A DNA stretch of 64,000 nucleotides from Indiicoccus explosivorum (GTDB lineage: Bacteria > Bacillota > Bacilli > Bacillales_A > Planococcaceae): the NCBI RefSeq assembly GCF_002167005.1, contig NZ_NHTN01000016.1, positions 1 to 64,000 of the forward strand, in the 5' to 3' direction. Below are positions 40,694 through 51,810 of the stretch, one piece after another (the stretch's first letter is position 1; each line of letters starts with the position of its first letter). The translations under genes and the position numbers were made by a program. Under the pieces are notes generated by a model that was given only the letters and a program-made list of their open reading frames with translations, ran no database searches and was not told the origin of the DNA.

Positions 40694-43117
40694 ATGGCGA
40701 CGAAAGAGAAGACGCTTCAGATCAGCGGAATGACGTGTGCTGCGTGTGCGAACCGGATTGAAAAGGGCTTATCCCGGATGGAAGGCGTCGAAAAGGCGAA
40801 TGTCAACCTGGCACTGGAACGGTCGACGATCGTATATGATCCCGAGAAGACGAGTGAAGCGGACGTTAAACAGAAAGTTGAAAAGCTCGGTTACGGAGTG
40901 GTGGAACAGACCGCGGAGTTCGATGTGTCGGGGATGACTTGTGCGGCATGCGCGAACCGCATTGAAAAACGTGTCGGCAAAATGGATGGCGTATCGGGAG
41001 CGAACGTCAACTTGGCGCTTGAAACGATGACTGTCCGTTACGACGACAGCGAGACGACAGCGGATGATATGATCGCTGTCGTGAAAAAGTTGGGTTATGG
41101 TCTCGTGCCGAAACAGGAAAATGAGGAAAAGCTGGATCATAAAGCGCAGGAGATCCGTAAGCAGACCCGGAAGTTCGTGCTGTCGCTCGTGCTGACCCTG
41201 CCGCTTGTCTGGACGATGGTCAGTCATTTCGACATTCTGTCCTTCCTCTACGTGCCGATGTTTCTTCTGAATCCTTGGGTTCAGCTCGCGCTTGCTGCGC
41301 CGGTCCAGTTCATCGTCGGAGCCCAATTTTACCGGGGCGCTTATAATGCCCTGCGGAATAAAAGCGCGAATATGGATGTCCTGGTCGCGCTCGGCACCAG
41401 CGCCGCGTTCTTCTACAGTCTTTATTTGACAGTGGAATGGGCACTCGCCGGAAGTGACGGCATGGCGGAACTGTACTACGAGGCGTCGGCTGTCATTATC
41501 ACGCTGATCGTTCTCGGAAAATTGTTCGAAGCACGCGCGAAGGGAAAGACGAGCCAGGCGATCCAAAAACTGCTCGGACTGCAGCCAAAAACGGCGCGTG
41601 TGCTGCGTGATGGGGAAGAGACCGAAATACCGGTCGAACAGGTCGCGGCCGGCGACATCCTTTTAGTGAAACCGGGAGAGAAGATTCCGGTGGACGCGGA
41701 AGTCCTGGAAGGCCGGTCGGCGGTCGATGAATCCATGCTGACAGGCGAAAGCGTCCCGGCAGATAAAGCGGCCGGCGATACAGTGATCGGGGCGACAATC
41801 AATAAAAACGGAACACTGACGCTGAAAGCTGTAAAAGTAGGGAAAGACACAGCGCTCGCCCAGATTGTCAAAGTCGTGGAAGAGGCTCAAGGTTCTAAGG
41901 CGGATATCCAGCGTCTGGCCGACCGGATCTCCGGAGTGTTCGTGCCGGTCGTCGTCGGGATCGCGCTGCTGACGTTCCTTGTATGGTTCTTCATCGTGAC
42001 ACCGGGTGATTTCCGTTCAGCGCTCATCCCGACCATTTCCATCCTGGTCATTGCATGTCCGTGCGCCCTCGGTTTGGCAACGCCGACGTCCATCATGGCG
42101 GGTTCCGGCCGTGCAGCTGAAATGGGGCTGCTGTTCAAAGGCGGGGAACATTTGGAAAATACACAGTCCATCGATACGGTCGTGCTCGATAAGACCGGAA
42201 CGGTCACAAAAGGCGAACCGGCGATGACGGATGTGTATGCAGCGCCTGGTTTTACGGAAGAAGAAGTGCTGCGGCTGATCGGGGCGGCGGAAAGTGCTTC
42301 CGAGCATCCGCTTGCTCAGGCAATCGTGGACGGCGTCAGACAGCAAGGCCTTCCTGTCGGCAAGCCGGAAGCGTTCGAAGCGCTTCCGGGTTTTGGAATC
42401 CGCGCCACGGTCGGTGGCAGAGAAATCATCGCCGGCACCCGGAAATTGCTTGCCCAGGAATCCATCAGCAGTGAAGGAACCGAGGGCATGATGAGCGAAT
42501 TGGAGAACGCCGGTAAGACCGCCATGCTCGTTGCGGTCGATGGGAAGGCGGCAGGGGTCGTGGCGGTGGCAGACACCGTAAAGGAAACTTCCAAAGAAGC
42601 GATTGCCCGCATGCAGCGGCTGGGCCTCGATGTCATCATGCTGACTGGCGATAACACCCGGACAGCAAGAGCGATCGCCGAACAAGTCGGCATCGAGCAA
42701 GTGATAGCTGAAGTTCTCCCCGAGGAAAAGAGCGAACAGGTGAAAAAACTGCAGGCGGAAGGGCGGAAAGTCGCCATGGTGGGCGACGGGATCAATGATG
42801 CGCCTGCACTTGCGACCGCTGACATCGGCATGGCGGTCGGAACCGGGACGGACATCGCAATCGAAGCGGCGGATGTCACGCTTATGCGGGGCGATTTGAA
42901 CAGTGCGGCGGATGCGGTGATCATGAGCCGGAAAACAATGCGCAACATCAAGCAGAATCTGTTCTTCGCGTTTTTCTACAACACGATCGGCATTCCGGTC
43001 GCAGCCATCGGACTGCTCGCCCCTTGGGTCGCCGGAGCAGCCATGGCGTTCAGTTCCGTCTCTGTCGTCTTGAATGCCCTGCGGCTTCAGCGGACGGATT
43101 TATCGAAAACGCCGTAA
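40694..43117 (+). CDS. copA: Copper-exporting P1B-ATPase CopA
   Basis: An 807-residue Cu(I) pump. Two N-terminal HMA domains each have M-T-C-A-A-C (C15/C18 and C83/C86); eight membrane helices; transport motif C-P-C followed by A-L-G-L-A-T-P (Cu type); [20 protein letters not shown]. It expels Cu(I) received from CopZ. GGAGGGAAGGG precedes the ATG. A long GC-rich terminator follows. Confidence 0.96.
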   Translation: MATKEKTLQISGMTCAACANRIEKGLSRMEGVEKANVNLALERSTIVYDPEKTSEADVKQKVEKLGYGVVEQTAEFDVSGMTCAACANRIEKRVGKMDGVSGANVNLALETMTVRYDDSETTADDMIAVVKKLGYGLVPKQENEEKLDHKAQEIRKQTRKFVLSLVLTLPLVWTMVSHFDILSFLYVPMFLLNPWVQLALAAPVQFIVGAQFYRGAYNALRNKSANMDVLVALGTSAAFFYSLYLTVEWALAGSDGMAELYYEASAVIITLIVLGKLFEARAKGKTSQAIQKLLGLQPKTARVLRDGEETEIPVEQVAAGDILLVKPGEKIPVDAEVLEGRSAVDESMLTGESVPADKAAGDTVIGATINKNGTLTLKAVKVGKDTALAQIVKVVEEAQGSKADIQRLADRISGVFVPVVVGIALLTFLVWFFIVTPGDFRSALIPTISILVIACPCALGLATPTSIMAGSGRAAEMGLLFKGGEHLENTQSIDTVVLDKTGTVTKGEPAMTDVYAAPGFTEEEVLRLIGAAESASEHPLAQAIVDGVRQQGLPVGKPEAFEALPGFGIRATVGGREIIAGTRKLLAQESISSEGTEGMMSELENAGKTAMLVAVDGKAAGVVAVADTVKETSKEAIARMQRLGLDVIMLTGDNTRTARAIAEQVGIEQVIAEVLPEEKSEQVKKLQAEGRKVAMVGDGINDAPALATADIGMAVGTGTDIAIEAADVTLMRGDLNSAADAVIMSRKTMRNIKQNLFFAFFYNTIGIPVAAIGLLAPWVAGAAMAFSSVSVVLNALRLQRTDLSKTP

Positions 43118-43123
43118 CAGCGA

Positions 43124-43164
43124 AAGGCCCCCGGAACGCAAGGCGCGTTCCAGGGGCCTTTTTT
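43124..43164. terminator. Bidirectional terminator
   Basis: About 16-bp stem (arms AAAGGCCCC and GGGGCCTTT plus GGAACGC / GCGTTCC, one bulge), then a T run; between convergent copA and csp. Confidence 0.88.
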
Positions 43165-43177
43165 GCTTACTTCCGTA

Positions 43178-43507
43178 TCAGGCAACGTTTCTGCAGGCTT
43201 CGGCGCATTTCCGGCAAGCTTCGGCACAGCGTCTGCAATGTTCATGTTTGTCCGCATGTTTTTCACACTCGTCTCCGCATGCTTCGCATACATCCGCACA
43301 GAATTTTGCCAGCTGCGGAAGATGGCTCGAATCGCGCATGGCTGCCTGTTCGGTGAAAGCGCATGTATCCGCACATTCGCGATCAAGCCGGATGCATTCC
43401 GCCATCATTTTAACATTGTCTTCCTTCAGGCATTGATCAAAGCAATAGTTGCATGCCGCTGCACAGTCGTGAAGCGCCTGGATCAGCTCTTGATGGTGCT
43501 GTGTCAT
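43178..43507 (-). CDS. Four-helix-bundle copper-storage protein (Csp family)
   Basis: A 109-residue protein with 16 cysteines, nearly all as CxxxC/CxxC pairs along four amphipathic helices, as in cytosolic Csp3 copper-storage proteins (B. subtilis YhjQ). Cysteines point into the bundle core and can hold many Cu(I) ions; a His-rich turn (H-A-D-K-H-E-H) may gate entry. No signal peptide, so cytosolic. The ATG at 43507 lies 7 nt after GGAGG; ATGs at 43525 and 43513 are at or within that site. Convergent with copA. Confidence 0.88.
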   Translation of the reverse strand: MTQHHQELIQALHDCAAACNYCFDQCLKEDNVKMMAECIRLDRECADTCAFTEQAAMRDSSHLPQLAKFCADVCEACGDECEKHADKHEHCRRCAEACRKCAEACRNVA

Positions 43508-43732
43508 TTCCATTCCTCCATTCATTTTGTTTTTGGAAAAGATTCACTTTTTGTTTTCCCCTTCTCAATCAAGAAATAAACAACGAGGCGAAGGCAGCGG
43601 AGCGGAATTTCATGCAAGACTGAGAAATACAGCACCCAGCTAATCTCCTGACACAGAATAGTCGAATGGGGACTCCCTTTTTGCACGGTCATCGGTTATG
43701 ATAGGGGGTGGTCAATTAAAGATGTATGATAT

Positions 43733-43746
43733 CTGCAATTTTGCAG
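43733..43746. promoter_or_regulatory. Perfect palindrome before the beta-propeller lipoprotein gene
   Basis: CTGCAA-TT-TTGCAG, just upstream of the ribosome site of the gene at 43769. Could be an operator; no known regulator fits. Confidence 0.3.
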
Positions 43747-43768
43747 TGATACAGAGGGGGCAATTCCA

Positions 43769-44782
43769 ATGAAGAAAAAGCTGCTGATCTTTCTCCTGGC
43801 CGTATCGGCTGCAGCCGGCTGTTCGGAAACAGACGGGCAGTCTGCCGCCGGGAAACCTGCTGAAAAAGCGGAGACAGCAGAGATGGCGGATTCGGCTGTC
43901 GCGTTTGCTGATACAAAAAAAGAGAAGCAAATTCCGGCAGTTGAGACGCCGATCACAGAAGAAAGCGGGTTTAAATTTACCCATATCCACGGCTTGGGCA
44001 TCGCAGCTGAAGATGAGGCGGTTTACGTACCATCGCACCGAGGACTGAAGATTTTCCGGAATGGCAGGTGGTCCAAAGGGGCAGGTGCTCCGCACGATTA
44101 TATGGGATTTTCCATGGTAGATGATGGGTTCTACAGCAGCGGCCATCCGGCGGCCGAAACGGAATTGGCCGACCCGTTCGGTATCGTCCGTTCGACAGAT
44201 CATGGTGAATCACTCGCTTTGTTGGATTTGTTCGGCGAAGTCGATATCCACTTGATGGCTGCAGGCTATCATTCCCATACTTTATATGTGGTGAATCCGC
44301 AGCCCAATACACGGATGGATTATGCCGGCGTCTTTTATTCCGAAGATGATTCGGCTACATGGACACAGAGCCAGGCGGAAGGGCTGGCCGGCCGGCTGAC
44401 ATCGATTGCCGCTCATCCCGAAGATGGCGGAGTGGTGGCCATCGGAACGGATAAAGGCCTTTTCCTGTCAGAGAATTTTGGTAAAAGCTTCGAGACGGTG
44501 AGCGACATGCCGACAACCGCAGTGGCGTTCACAGCAGACGGGCGCCTGCTGGCAGCCAGTACGGAAAAAGATCCGATCATCATGTCCTACCATCCCGATT
44601 CAGGGAAACAAGTGATTCTTCATATTCCGAAACCCGATTCTGCAAGCAAGATCACTTATTTGGCTGCGGACGACGAGCGTTTGTTTTTTGCAACGTCAGC
44701 GAAGAATATATTTATGACGGAAGATGCGGGAGCATCGTGGATGCAGATCGCAGATCGTGGAATCGCGCTGAACATCCGCTGA
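43769..44782 (+). CDS. Beta-propeller lipoprotein (F510_1955-type glycosylhydrolase-like)
   Basis: A 337-residue lipoprotein: lipobox A-A-G-C (C18), linker, then a BNR/sortilin-like propeller with repeated S-x-D-x-G-x-S/T-W motifs (for example STDHGES, SEDDSATW, TEDAGASW). The first blade has the hallmark T-H-I-H-G-L-G (about 71-77) and H-S-H follows later; such His could bind copper. The family annotated as F510_1955 glycosylhydrolase fits, though catalytic activity is doubtful. It is followed 29 nt later by the CopC-CopD fusion, supporting a role in extracytoplasmic copper handling. Confidence 0.7.
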   Translation: MKKKLLIFLLAVSAAAGCSETDGQSAAGKPAEKAETAEMADSAVAFADTKKEKQIPAVETPITEESGFKFTHIHGLGIAAEDEAVYVPSHRGLKIFRNGRWSKGAGAPHDYMGFSMVDDGFYSSGHPAAETELADPFGIVRSTDHGESLALLDLFGEVDIHLMAAGYHSHTLYVVNPQPNTRMDYAGVFYSEDDSATWTQSQAEGLAGRLTSIAAHPEDGGVVAIGTDKGLFLSENFGKSFETVSDMPTTAVAFTADGRLLAASTEKDPIIMSYHPDSGKQVILHIPKPDSASKITYLAADDERLFFATSAKNIFMTEDAGASWMQIADRGIALNIR

Positions 44783-44811
44783 TCCTTTTAATAAAGGAGG
44801 AAGTTTATATA

Positions 44812-46698
44812 ATGGTAGATATTCGGAAGGTGATCCTCCTTGTCCTGCTTTTAGCGGTGCCGGCGGCTGCGGTCTCTGCCCATTCCTCACTGGAAGAGAC
44901 GATTCCGGCAGCGAATGAGACGGTGTCGGAAAGCCCTGAAGTACTTGAATTCCACTTCCGGGATCCGGTGACGCTCCACCCCGGTTCGGTGGTCCTGACA
45001 AGCAGCGGCGGAGAAGAGATCCGGCTGGCAGGGACTTCGCTGGATGAGAGGGATCCGAGTAAAGTCATTGCACAAATCGGCCAGCCGCTTGCACCGGGAT
45101 CTTATACGGCCACCGTCAGTGTCGTGACACCGGATGGTTACGTCATGGAAGAGAAATTATCTTTCCGTGTGGCGGAACAAGAGACGGAATCCGCCGGCCA
45201 GCCGCTTGAACTGATCAGCCATTCGCCGGCGGCCGGAACCATCACAGACGCTGCACCGGAGGAAATCGAACTCCGGTTCAACCAGCCGGTTACGCTGACC
45301 GCAGTCGGTGTCTTCGATGATAGGGAACAGCCCGTCGCCATAACGGGAGATGCGGTTACGGATCCGGCCGATCCTGCACGGGTAGTGATCGGGCTGCCTG
45401 ATGATCTGGAAAAGGGCACCTACCAAGTCATTTGGCATGCACGGCCGACTGATCCGGAAACCCCGGTTCCGGATACTATGGGTTCTTTTTACTTTGCGTC
45501 GGAAGTCTATACGGCCATTCAATCCGAAGACGGAATCGATGAGACGGCCTTCGACTTGTTCGGCAATGCTGGAATCAAACAGGCCGGTTATTGGCTTTGG
45601 TTTACAGGTCTCCTTGCAATTTTCGGTTTGCTGTTTTTCCGGACTTCGATCAGCCGTTCTCCAGTATCAGAAAAGCGGGGGGCGGCGGCCATAATACTTT
45701 TTATTCTAACGGCAGCCGGTATTTTTACCGTGCTGGCTGTACAGAAATCGGAACTGCCGGATCTGTCCTTGCCGGCCTTCGGCGGCTTAAAATTCGTCTG
45801 GGTGCCGCTCCTCCAGCTGATCCTTTTGGCAGTGGCCATTTCTTGGCGCAGAGCCGGTCCCGTGTTGGCGGCTGCAGCCCTTCTTCTCGTGCCGCTCGTA
45901 TCCGGACATGCCATTTACCCAAAGTACGGCGGCGCCATATCAGCGGCAGTAAGCGCGCTGCATCTCTTGTCGGCTGGGATCTGGTTTGGCGGACTGCTCG
46001 GTCTGATCCTCTTTTTAAAAAAATTCAGAAAGGGGGAAGTGCCTGAAGGCGTACTTCTGCGCTTTTCCAAGTGTGCTCTTATCAGTATTGGGACCGTCAT
46101 CCTGACCGGTCTTTATATGGCAGGCACTTTTGTGCCTTCCTTCTCGATTGAGAGCTTTCTCGGCAGCGACTGGGGTCTGGCGGTCGCGATCAAGATCGGG
46201 TTCACGTTCCTGGTCCTGATCGTCGGTTTCATTCAGCGGAAAGCGATCCGCCGGTATGCCGAACGGGCCGCCGGTCAGATCGGGAACCGGGCGAAAGCGG
46301 AAACGGTCTACGGCATCATCATTCTGCTGGCGGCCTCGCTCCTGGTGGTATCGACGCCCAAAGCGGCGGAGCAGGGGCTGTATCCGGAGACGACGGAACA
46401 GGAAGGGCTCGTGCTGCAGGCGGAAATGGAGCCGGTCGAAGTCGGACTCAATGAACTGGTCCTGTCATTCAGCGGCCGCTATGTAGAAAAAGCGGCAGTC
46501 AATGTCACCATGCCGCCCCATTTTGAAAACGAATTCCAGGCATTCCGGACAGGGGATGGTGAATTCCGGGTGACAGGCGACCTGTTACACGGCGCGGGGA
46601 CGACTTACTTCACGGTGACCGCCGTGACTGAGGACGGCCGTGAAACCGTGTTCGGACTGGAAGCGGCCGCTCCGGGAGATGTATATAGTGAGGAATAA
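44812..46698 (+). CDS. CopC-CopC-CopD fusion (YcnJ-like copper importer/exporter)
   Basis: A 628-residue protein. A signal peptide ends V-S-A, leaving H24 as the mature N-terminus (the Cu(II)-binding His of CopC). CopC domain 1 spans about 24-121; a second CopC-like domain starts at about 134 (I-S-H-S-P-A-A-G, H137) to about 228. Then about nine membrane helices form CopD (about 265-545), and an extra beta domain closes the protein. YcnJ of B. subtilis is a copper-uptake protein with one CopC; here there are two. AAAGGAGGAAG precedes the ATG at 44812. A terminator follows. Confidence 0.85.
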   Translation: MVDIRKVILLVLLLAVPAAAVSAHSSLEETIPAANETVSESPEVLEFHFRDPVTLHPGSVVLTSSGGEEIRLAGTSLDERDPSKVIAQIGQPLAPGSYTATVSVVTPDGYVMEEKLSFRVAEQETESAGQPLELISHSPAAGTITDAAPEEIELRFNQPVTLTAVGVFDDREQPVAITGDAVTDPADPARVVIGLPDDLEKGTYQVIWHARPTDPETPVPDTMGSFYFASEVYTAIQSEDGIDETAFDLFGNAGIKQAGYWLWFTGLLAIFGLLFFRTSISRSPVSEKRGAAAIILFILTAAGIFTVLAVQKSELPDLSLPAFGGLKFVWVPLLQLILLAVAISWRRAGPVLAAAALLLVPLVSGHAIYPKYGGAISAAVSALHLLSAGIWFGGLLGLILFLKKFRKGEVPEGVLLRFSKCALISIGTVILTGLYMAGTFVPSFSIESFLGSDWGLAVAIKIGFTFLVLIVGFIQRKAIRRYAERAAGQIGNRAKAETVYGIIILLAASLLVVSTPKAAEQGLYPETTEQEGLVLQAEMEPVEVGLNELVLSFSGRYVEKAAVNVTMPPHFENEFQAFRTGDGEFRVTGDLLHGAGTTYFTVTAVTEDGRETVFGLEAAAPGDVYSEE

Positions 46699-46712
46699 GC
46701 AACAAGCTGCAG

Positions 46713-46738
46713 GACCGCCTTCACCCGGCGGTCTTTTT
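46713..46738 (+). terminator. Terminator after the CopC-CopD gene
   Basis: Perfect 7-bp stem GACCGCC / GGCGGTC with a 7-nt loop and T run. A second perfect 10-bp hairpin without T tail lies at 46745-46778. Confidence 0.85.
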
Positions 46739-46790
46739 TACGTACGGCCCTTCCCTTGAGCTTCAGCCGGAAGGGCCGATGATGGATTTT

Positions 46791-46804
46791 AAAACATACG
46801 TTCG
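46791..46804. promoter_or_regulatory. LexA-type box upstream of uvrB
   Basis: AAAACATACGTTCG matches the LexA consensus CGAACRNRYGTTYG at 12 of 14 positions; the right arm is perfect. The uvrBA operon is SOS-regulated in B. subtilis. Confidence 0.65.
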
Positions 46805-46873
46805 CTTTTCGTTCGAGCTTTTTTCGGGCATATGATAAACTAAAGGCATTGAACAAGAACGGGGGAACACAGA

Positions 46874-48865
46874 ATGAAACAGGAATTCAGACTCCAGGCG
46901 CCGTATCAGCCAGGCGGTGACCAGCCGGCGGCGATTTCACGTCTCGTTGAAGGGGTGGCGAACGGCAAACGCCATCAGACACTTCTCGGAGCTACGGGAA
47001 CAGGGAAGACATTCACGATATCGAACGTCATCCAGGAAGTGAAAAAACCGACTCTCGTCATTGCGCACAACAAGACGCTGGCCGGCCAGCTCTATAGCGA
47101 GTTCAAGGAGTTCTTCCCGGATAACGCTGTGGAATATTTTGTGAGCTATTATGATTATTATCAGCCGGAGGCGTATGTGCCGCAATCGGATACGTTCATC
47201 GAGAAAGATGCGAGCATCAATGATGAAATCGACAAACTCCGCCACTCGGCGACGAGTTCGCTGTTCGAACGGGACGATGTCATCGTGATCGCGTCCGTTT
47301 CTTGCATATACGGCCTCGGATCGCCGAAAGAATACAGGGAACTGGTCCTGTCGCTCCGGACGGGGATGGAAATTGAGCGGAACCAGCTGCTGCGCAAACT
47401 GGTAGACGTGCAGTACGAACGGAATGATATCAATTTCATCCGCGGGACTTTCCGTGTCCGCGGCGATGTCGTGGAAGTCTTCCCGGCTTCCCGGGATGAG
47501 CGCTGTCTGCGGATTGAATTTTTCGGGGATGAAATCGACCGGATCCGCGAGGTGGATGCCCTGACGGGGGAAATCCTTGGGGACCGCGATCACGTGGCGA
47601 TTTTCCCTGCTTCCCACTTTGTCACGAGGGAAGAAAAGATGGTGAAAGCTATTGAAAACATTGAACAGGAACTGGAAGAGCGCCTTACCGAACTCCGGGC
47701 TGAAGATAAGCTGCTGGAAGCACAAAGACTGGAACAGCGGACGCGTTATGACTTGGAAATGATGCGTGAAATGGGTTTCTGTTCCGGCATCGAGAATTAT
47801 TCCCGCCATCTCACGCTGCGCCCGGCCGGCGCCCAGCCATATACGCTGCTTGATTACTTCCCGGAAGATTTCCTGCTCGTCGTCGATGAGAGCCACGTGA
47901 CACTGCCGCAGATCCGCGGCATGTTCAACGGGGACCAGGCACGGAAAAAGGTGCTGGTCGATCACGGGTTCCGCCTGCCGTCCGCTATGGATAACCGGCC
48001 GCTCACATTCGATGAATTCGAAAACCATGTCAGCCAGGCGGTTTATGTTTCCGCCACGCCCGGTCCATATGAGATCGAGCATACGCCGGAAATGATCGAA
48101 CAGATCATCCGGCCGACAGGGCTTTTGGATCCAGAAGTCACCGTGCGGCCATCGAAGGGGCAGATCGATGACTTGCTTGATGAAATCCAGATCAGGAGCG
48201 CCCGGAATGAACGGGTGCTGGTCACGACGCTGACGAAGAAAATGTCGGAGGATCTGACGGATTACCTGAAAGAAGCGGGCATCAAAGTGAATTACCTCCA
48301 CTCCGAAATCAAGACGCTGGAACGCATTGAAATCATCCGGGAACTCCGGATGGGCGTCCATGACGTGCTGGTCGGCATCAACTTACTTCGGGAAGGACTC
48401 GATATCCCGGAAGTGTCGCTTGTCGTCATCCTGGATGCGGATAAAGAAGGGTTCCTGCGTTCGGAGCGCTCGCTGATCCAGACGATCGGCCGTGCCGCGC
48501 GGAACGCGAATGGCCAAGTGATTCTCTATGCGGATAAAGTGACGGATTCCATGCAGAAAGCACTGGATGAGACGGCCCGGCGACGGTCCATACAGGAAGA
48601 ATATAATGAAAAGCACGGCATCACGCCGACGACCATCAGCAAGGAGATCCGGGACGTCATCCGGGCTACGGTGGCGGCGGAGGAAGAAGAGACTTATACG
48701 GCGAAAGTGTCGAAAGCCGCAGCCGGCAAAAAGCTGAATAAAGCGGAACGCCGCCAGCTGGTCGACCTGCTTGAACAGGAAATGAAAGAAGCAGCGAGAG
48801 CGCTCGACTTTGAACGGGCGGCAGAACTGCGCGATACCGTGCTTGAACTGAAAGCGGAAGGATGA
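46874..48865 (+). CDS. uvrB: Excinuclease ABC subunit B
   Basis: A 663-residue UvrB, the helicase-like damage-verifying subunit of nucleotide-excision repair. Walker A GATGTGKT (39-46), the beta-hairpin [10 protein letters not shown] (about 92-101) that clamps the DNA, helicase motifs through Q-x-x-G-R-A-A-R, and a C-terminal UVR motif for UvrC binding. GGGGGAACA precedes the ATG. Its TGA overlaps the first ATG of uvrA. Confidence 0.98.
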   Translation: MKQEFRLQAPYQPGGDQPAAISRLVEGVANGKRHQTLLGATGTGKTFTISNVIQEVKKPTLVIAHNKTLAGQLYSEFKEFFPDNAVEYFVSYYDYYQPEAYVPQSDTFIEKDASINDEIDKLRHSATSSLFERDDVIVIASVSCIYGLGSPKEYRELVLSLRTGMEIERNQLLRKLVDVQYERNDINFIRGTFRVRGDVVEVFPASRDERCLRIEFFGDEIDRIREVDALTGEILGDRDHVAIFPASHFVTREEKMVKAIENIEQELEERLTELRAEDKLLEAQRLEQRTRYDLEMMREMGFCSGIENYSRHLTLRPAGAQPYTLLDYFPEDFLLVVDESHVTLPQIRGMFNGDQARKKVLVDHGFRLPSAMDNRPLTFDEFENHVSQAVYVSATPGPYEIEHTPEMIEQIIRPTGLLDPEVTVRPSKGQIDDLLDEIQIRSARNERVLVTTLTKKMSEDLTDYLKEAGIKVNYLHSEIKTLERIEIIRELRMGVHDVLVGINLLREGLDIPEVSLVVILDADKEGFLRSERSLIQTIGRAARNANGQVILYADKVTDSMQKALDETARRRSIQEEYNEKHGITPTTISKEIRDVIRATVAAEEEETYTAKVSKAAAGKKLNKAERRQLVDLLEQEMKEAARALDFERAAELRDTVLELKAEG

Positions 48866-48870
48866 GGCCG

Positions 48871-51753
48871 ATGAAGAACCAAGTGATCCGAATACAGGGC
48901 GCCCGCGCCCATAACCTGAAGAACATCGATGTGGAAATACCGCGGGATGAGCTTGTCGTAATGACCGGGTTGTCGGGGTCTGGCAAGTCCTCGCTCGCGT
49001 TCGATACCATTTACGCTGAAGGGCAGCGCCGTTATGTAGAATCCCTGTCGGCATATGCCAGGCAATTCCTCGGACAGATGGATAAGCCGGACGTGGACTT
49101 GATTGAAGGACTTTCACCGGCGATCTCTATCGACCAGAAAACGACAAGCCGCAATCCGCGTTCGACAGTGGGGACCGTCACGGAAATCTACGATTATCTC
49201 CGCCTTTTATTCGCACGGGTCGGGAAGCCGATCTGTCCGATCCATGGAATCGAAATCTCTTCACAGACTGTCGAGCAGATGGTCGACCGGATCTTGGAAT
49301 ATCCGGAACGGACCCGGATGCAAATCCTCGCACCTGTCATTTCCGGCCGGAAAGGGACCCATGTGAAGCTTCTGGATGATATCCGGAAACAAGGGTATGT
49401 CCGCGTGCGGGTGGACGGGGAGCTGCGCGACCTGGATGATAATATCGAGCTGGAGAAAAACAAAAAACATACGATTGAAGTCGTGATTGACCGGATTGTG
49501 CTGAAAGAAGGCATTTCCGCACGATTGAGCGATTCACTCGAATCTGCGCTGAAGCTTGGTGAAGGGCGGGTTCTGGTGGATGTCATGGAACACGAAGAAC
49601 TGCTGTTCAGTGAACACCACGCATGCCCGATCTGCGGTTTTTCCATCGGCGAGCTCGAGCCCCGGATGTTCTCGTTCAATTCGCCGTTCGGGGCTTGCCC
49701 GGAATGCGACGGGCTCGGAATGAAGATGGAAGTCGATCCCGCGCTTGTGATTCCGGACAGCTCCAGGACTCTAAGGGAACATGCGATTGCGCCTTGGGAG
49801 CCGACGAGTTCACAGTACTATCCACAGCTTCTCGAGACAGTGGCGAAGCATTACGGAATCAATATGGATGTGCCGGTAAGCGAACTGCCGGAAGAGGAAC
49901 TGCAAATCCTGCTGTACGGCTCCGGAAAAGAGAAGATCCGGTTCCGGTACGAGAACGATTTTGGGCAGATCCGGGACAACCACATATTTTTTGAAGGGGT
50001 CCTGCCCAACGTGGACCGGAGATTCCGGGAGACCGGTTCAGACTGGATCCGGGAACAGATGGAAAAATATATGGCTGAACAGCCGTGTCCCGCCTGTCAT
50101 GGCTACAGGCTGAAACCGGAAACACTCGCGGTCAAAATCGGCGATCTGCATATCGGTCAAGTGACCGGATTTTCGGTCGCCGAAGCGGACGAATTCTTTG
50201 CGGGGCTTTCCCTTTCAGAAAAGGATATGCAGATCGCCCGCCTGATCTTGCGCGAAATCCGGGAGCGGGTCGGATTCCTCATCAACGTCGGACTCGATTA
50301 CCTGACGATGAGCCGTGCCGCCGGGACGCTGTCCGGGGGCGAGGCGCAGCGGATTAGGCTGGCCACACAGATCGGCTCCCGGCTGACCGGTGTCCTGTAC
50401 ATTCTGGATGAACCTTCCATCGGGCTCCACCAGCGGGATAACGACCGGCTCATTGCGACGCTGAAGTCGATGCGCGATATCGGCAACACCCTGATCGTGG
50501 TCGAGCATGACGAAGATACCATGATGGCTGCGGATTATTTGATCGATATCGGTCCGGGGGCAGGCGTCCATGGCGGCGAGATCGTAGCGGCCGGCCCGCC
50601 GGAGGAAGTCATGAAAAACCGGAATTCCATCACAGGCCAGTACTTGAGCGGAGAAAAATTCATTCCGATTCCCCATGAACGGAGAAAACTGAATGGCCGG
50701 TCGGTCTCGATAAAGGGAGCGAGCGAAAACAACTTGAAGAACGTCGACGTCGATATTCCGCTCGGTGTATTCACTGCGGTGACCGGTGTTTCGGGATCGG
50801 GGAAAAGTACGCTCATTAATGAAATCCTGTATAAATCCCTCGCCCAGCAGCTGAACCGCGCAAGATTGAAGCCGGGAGCGCACAAGTCGGTGGAAGGGAA
50901 GGAGGAACTGGAAAGAGTGATTGATATCGATCAGTCCCCGATCGGACGGACCCCGCGCTCCAACCCGGCCACGTATACGGGTGTATTCGACAACATCCGG
51001 GATGTCTATGCTTCGACGAATGAAGCGAAAGTGCGCGGCTATAAGAAGGGCCGCTTCAGCTTTAATGTGAAAGGCGGCCGCTGTGAAGCCTGCCGGGGTG
51101 ATGGCATCATCCGGATCGAAATGCACTTTTTGCCGGATGTCTACGTTCCTTGTGAAGTCTGCCATGGGAAACGGTATAACCGGGAGACACTGGAAGTGGA
51201 ATACAAAGGGAAGAACATTGCAGATGTACTGGACATGACTGTCGAGGACGCATTGGACTTCTTCGAGAATATCCCGAAAATCAGCCGGAAACTGAAGACG
51301 ATCGTCGATGTGGGACTCGGATACATCAAACTCGGACAGCCGGCGACCACGCTGTCCGGAGGGGAAGCGCAGCGTGTCAAACTGGCTTCGGAACTTCACA
51401 AACGGTCGAACGGAAAGTCTTTCTATATCCTGGACGAACCGACTACAGGCCTTCATGCGGACGATATCGCCCGTCTGCTGAATGTCCTGCAGCGTCTCGT
51501 CGATAATGGGGACACGGTACTGACGATCGAACACAATCTGGACGTCATTAAAACCGCCGATTATATCATCGATCTCGGCCCTGAAGGCGGGGATCGGGGC
51601 GGCATGATTCTCGCTGCCGGGACGCCGGAAGAAATTGCGGAAACCGGCCGGTCGCATACCGGGCATTACCTGAAACCGATACTTGAACGGGACCGCCAGC
51701 GGATGAAGGAACAGCTCGAGAAAGCGGAAAACAGAAAACAGCCGGTCCAGTGA
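48871..51753 (+). CDS. uvrA: Excinuclease ABC subunit A
   Basis: A 960-residue UvrA, the DNA-damage scanning ABC ATPase. Two ABC units with Walker [10 protein letters not shown] (about 31-39) and GVSGSGKST (about 636-644), two L-S-G-G-E-A-Q-R signatures, and zinc modules C-P-I-C/C-P-E-C, C-P-A-C, and C-E-A-C/C-E-V-C. The ATG at 48871 is preferred (AAGGATGAGG upstream); the ATG at 48862 overlaps the uvrB stop. Its stop codon forms the first bases of the sigma-W -35 box of the next gene. Confidence 0.98.
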   Translation: MKNQVIRIQGARAHNLKNIDVEIPRDELVVMTGLSGSGKSSLAFDTIYAEGQRRYVESLSAYARQFLGQMDKPDVDLIEGLSPAISIDQKTTSRNPRSTVGTVTEIYDYLRLLFARVGKPICPIHGIEISSQTVEQMVDRILEYPERTRMQILAPVISGRKGTHVKLLDDIRKQGYVRVRVDGELRDLDDNIELEKNKKHTIEVVIDRIVLKEGISARLSDSLESALKLGEGRVLVDVMEHEELLFSEHHACPICGFSIGELEPRMFSFNSPFGACPECDGLGMKMEVDPALVIPDSSRTLREHAIAPWEPTSSQYYPQLLETVAKHYGINMDVPVSELPEEELQILLYGSGKEKIRFRYENDFGQIRDNHIFFEGVLPNVDRRFRETGSDWIREQMEKYMAEQPCPACHGYRLKPETLAVKIGDLHIGQVTGFSVAEADEFFAGLSLSEKDMQIARLILREIRERVGFLINVGLDYLTMSRAAGTLSGGEAQRIRLATQIGSRLTGVLYILDEPSIGLHQRDNDRLIATLKSMRDIGNTLIVVEHDEDTMMAADYLIDIGPGAGVHGGEIVAAGPPEEVMKNRNSITGQYLSGEKFIPIPHERRKLNGRSVSIKGASENNLKNVDVDIPLGVFTAVTGVSGSGKSTLINEILYKSLAQQLNRARLKPGAHKSVEGKEELERVIDIDQSPIGRTPRSNPATYTGVFDNIRDVYASTNEAKVRGYKKGRFSFNVKGGRCEACRGDGIIRIEMHFLPDVYVPCEVCHGKRYNRETLEVEYKGKNIADVLDMTVEDALDFFENIPKISRKLKTIVDVGLGYIKLGQPATTLSGGEAQRVKLASELHKRSNGKSFYILDEPTTGLHADDIARLLNVLQRLVDNGDTVLTIEHNLDVIKTADYIIDLGPEGGDRGGMILAAGTPEEIAETGRSHTGHYLKPILERDRQRMKEQLEKAENRKQPVQ

Positions 51754-51776
51754 AACCTTCTGAGTGTTGAAACGTA
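51751..51776 (+). promoter_or_regulatory. Sigma-W promoter of the yvlB-like gene
   Basis: TGAAAC (51751-51756), 16 bp, CGTA (51773-51776), perfect consensus; the TGA is also the uvrA stop codon. In B. subtilis the yvlABCD operon is sigma-W-controlled. Confidence 0.88.
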
Positions 51777-51810
51777 ATAGGTAGCGAATGAACAAAAGGA
51801 GGAAGAAGCG

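Noticed and set aside
46937-48361. 474-codon open frame on the minus strand opposite uvrB
   Set aside because: Shadow of a GC-biased coding frame; no ribosome site and no recognisable protein features.
50215-51795. 526-codon open frame on the minus strand opposite uvrA
   Set aside because: Same reason: antisense shadow of a conserved gene.
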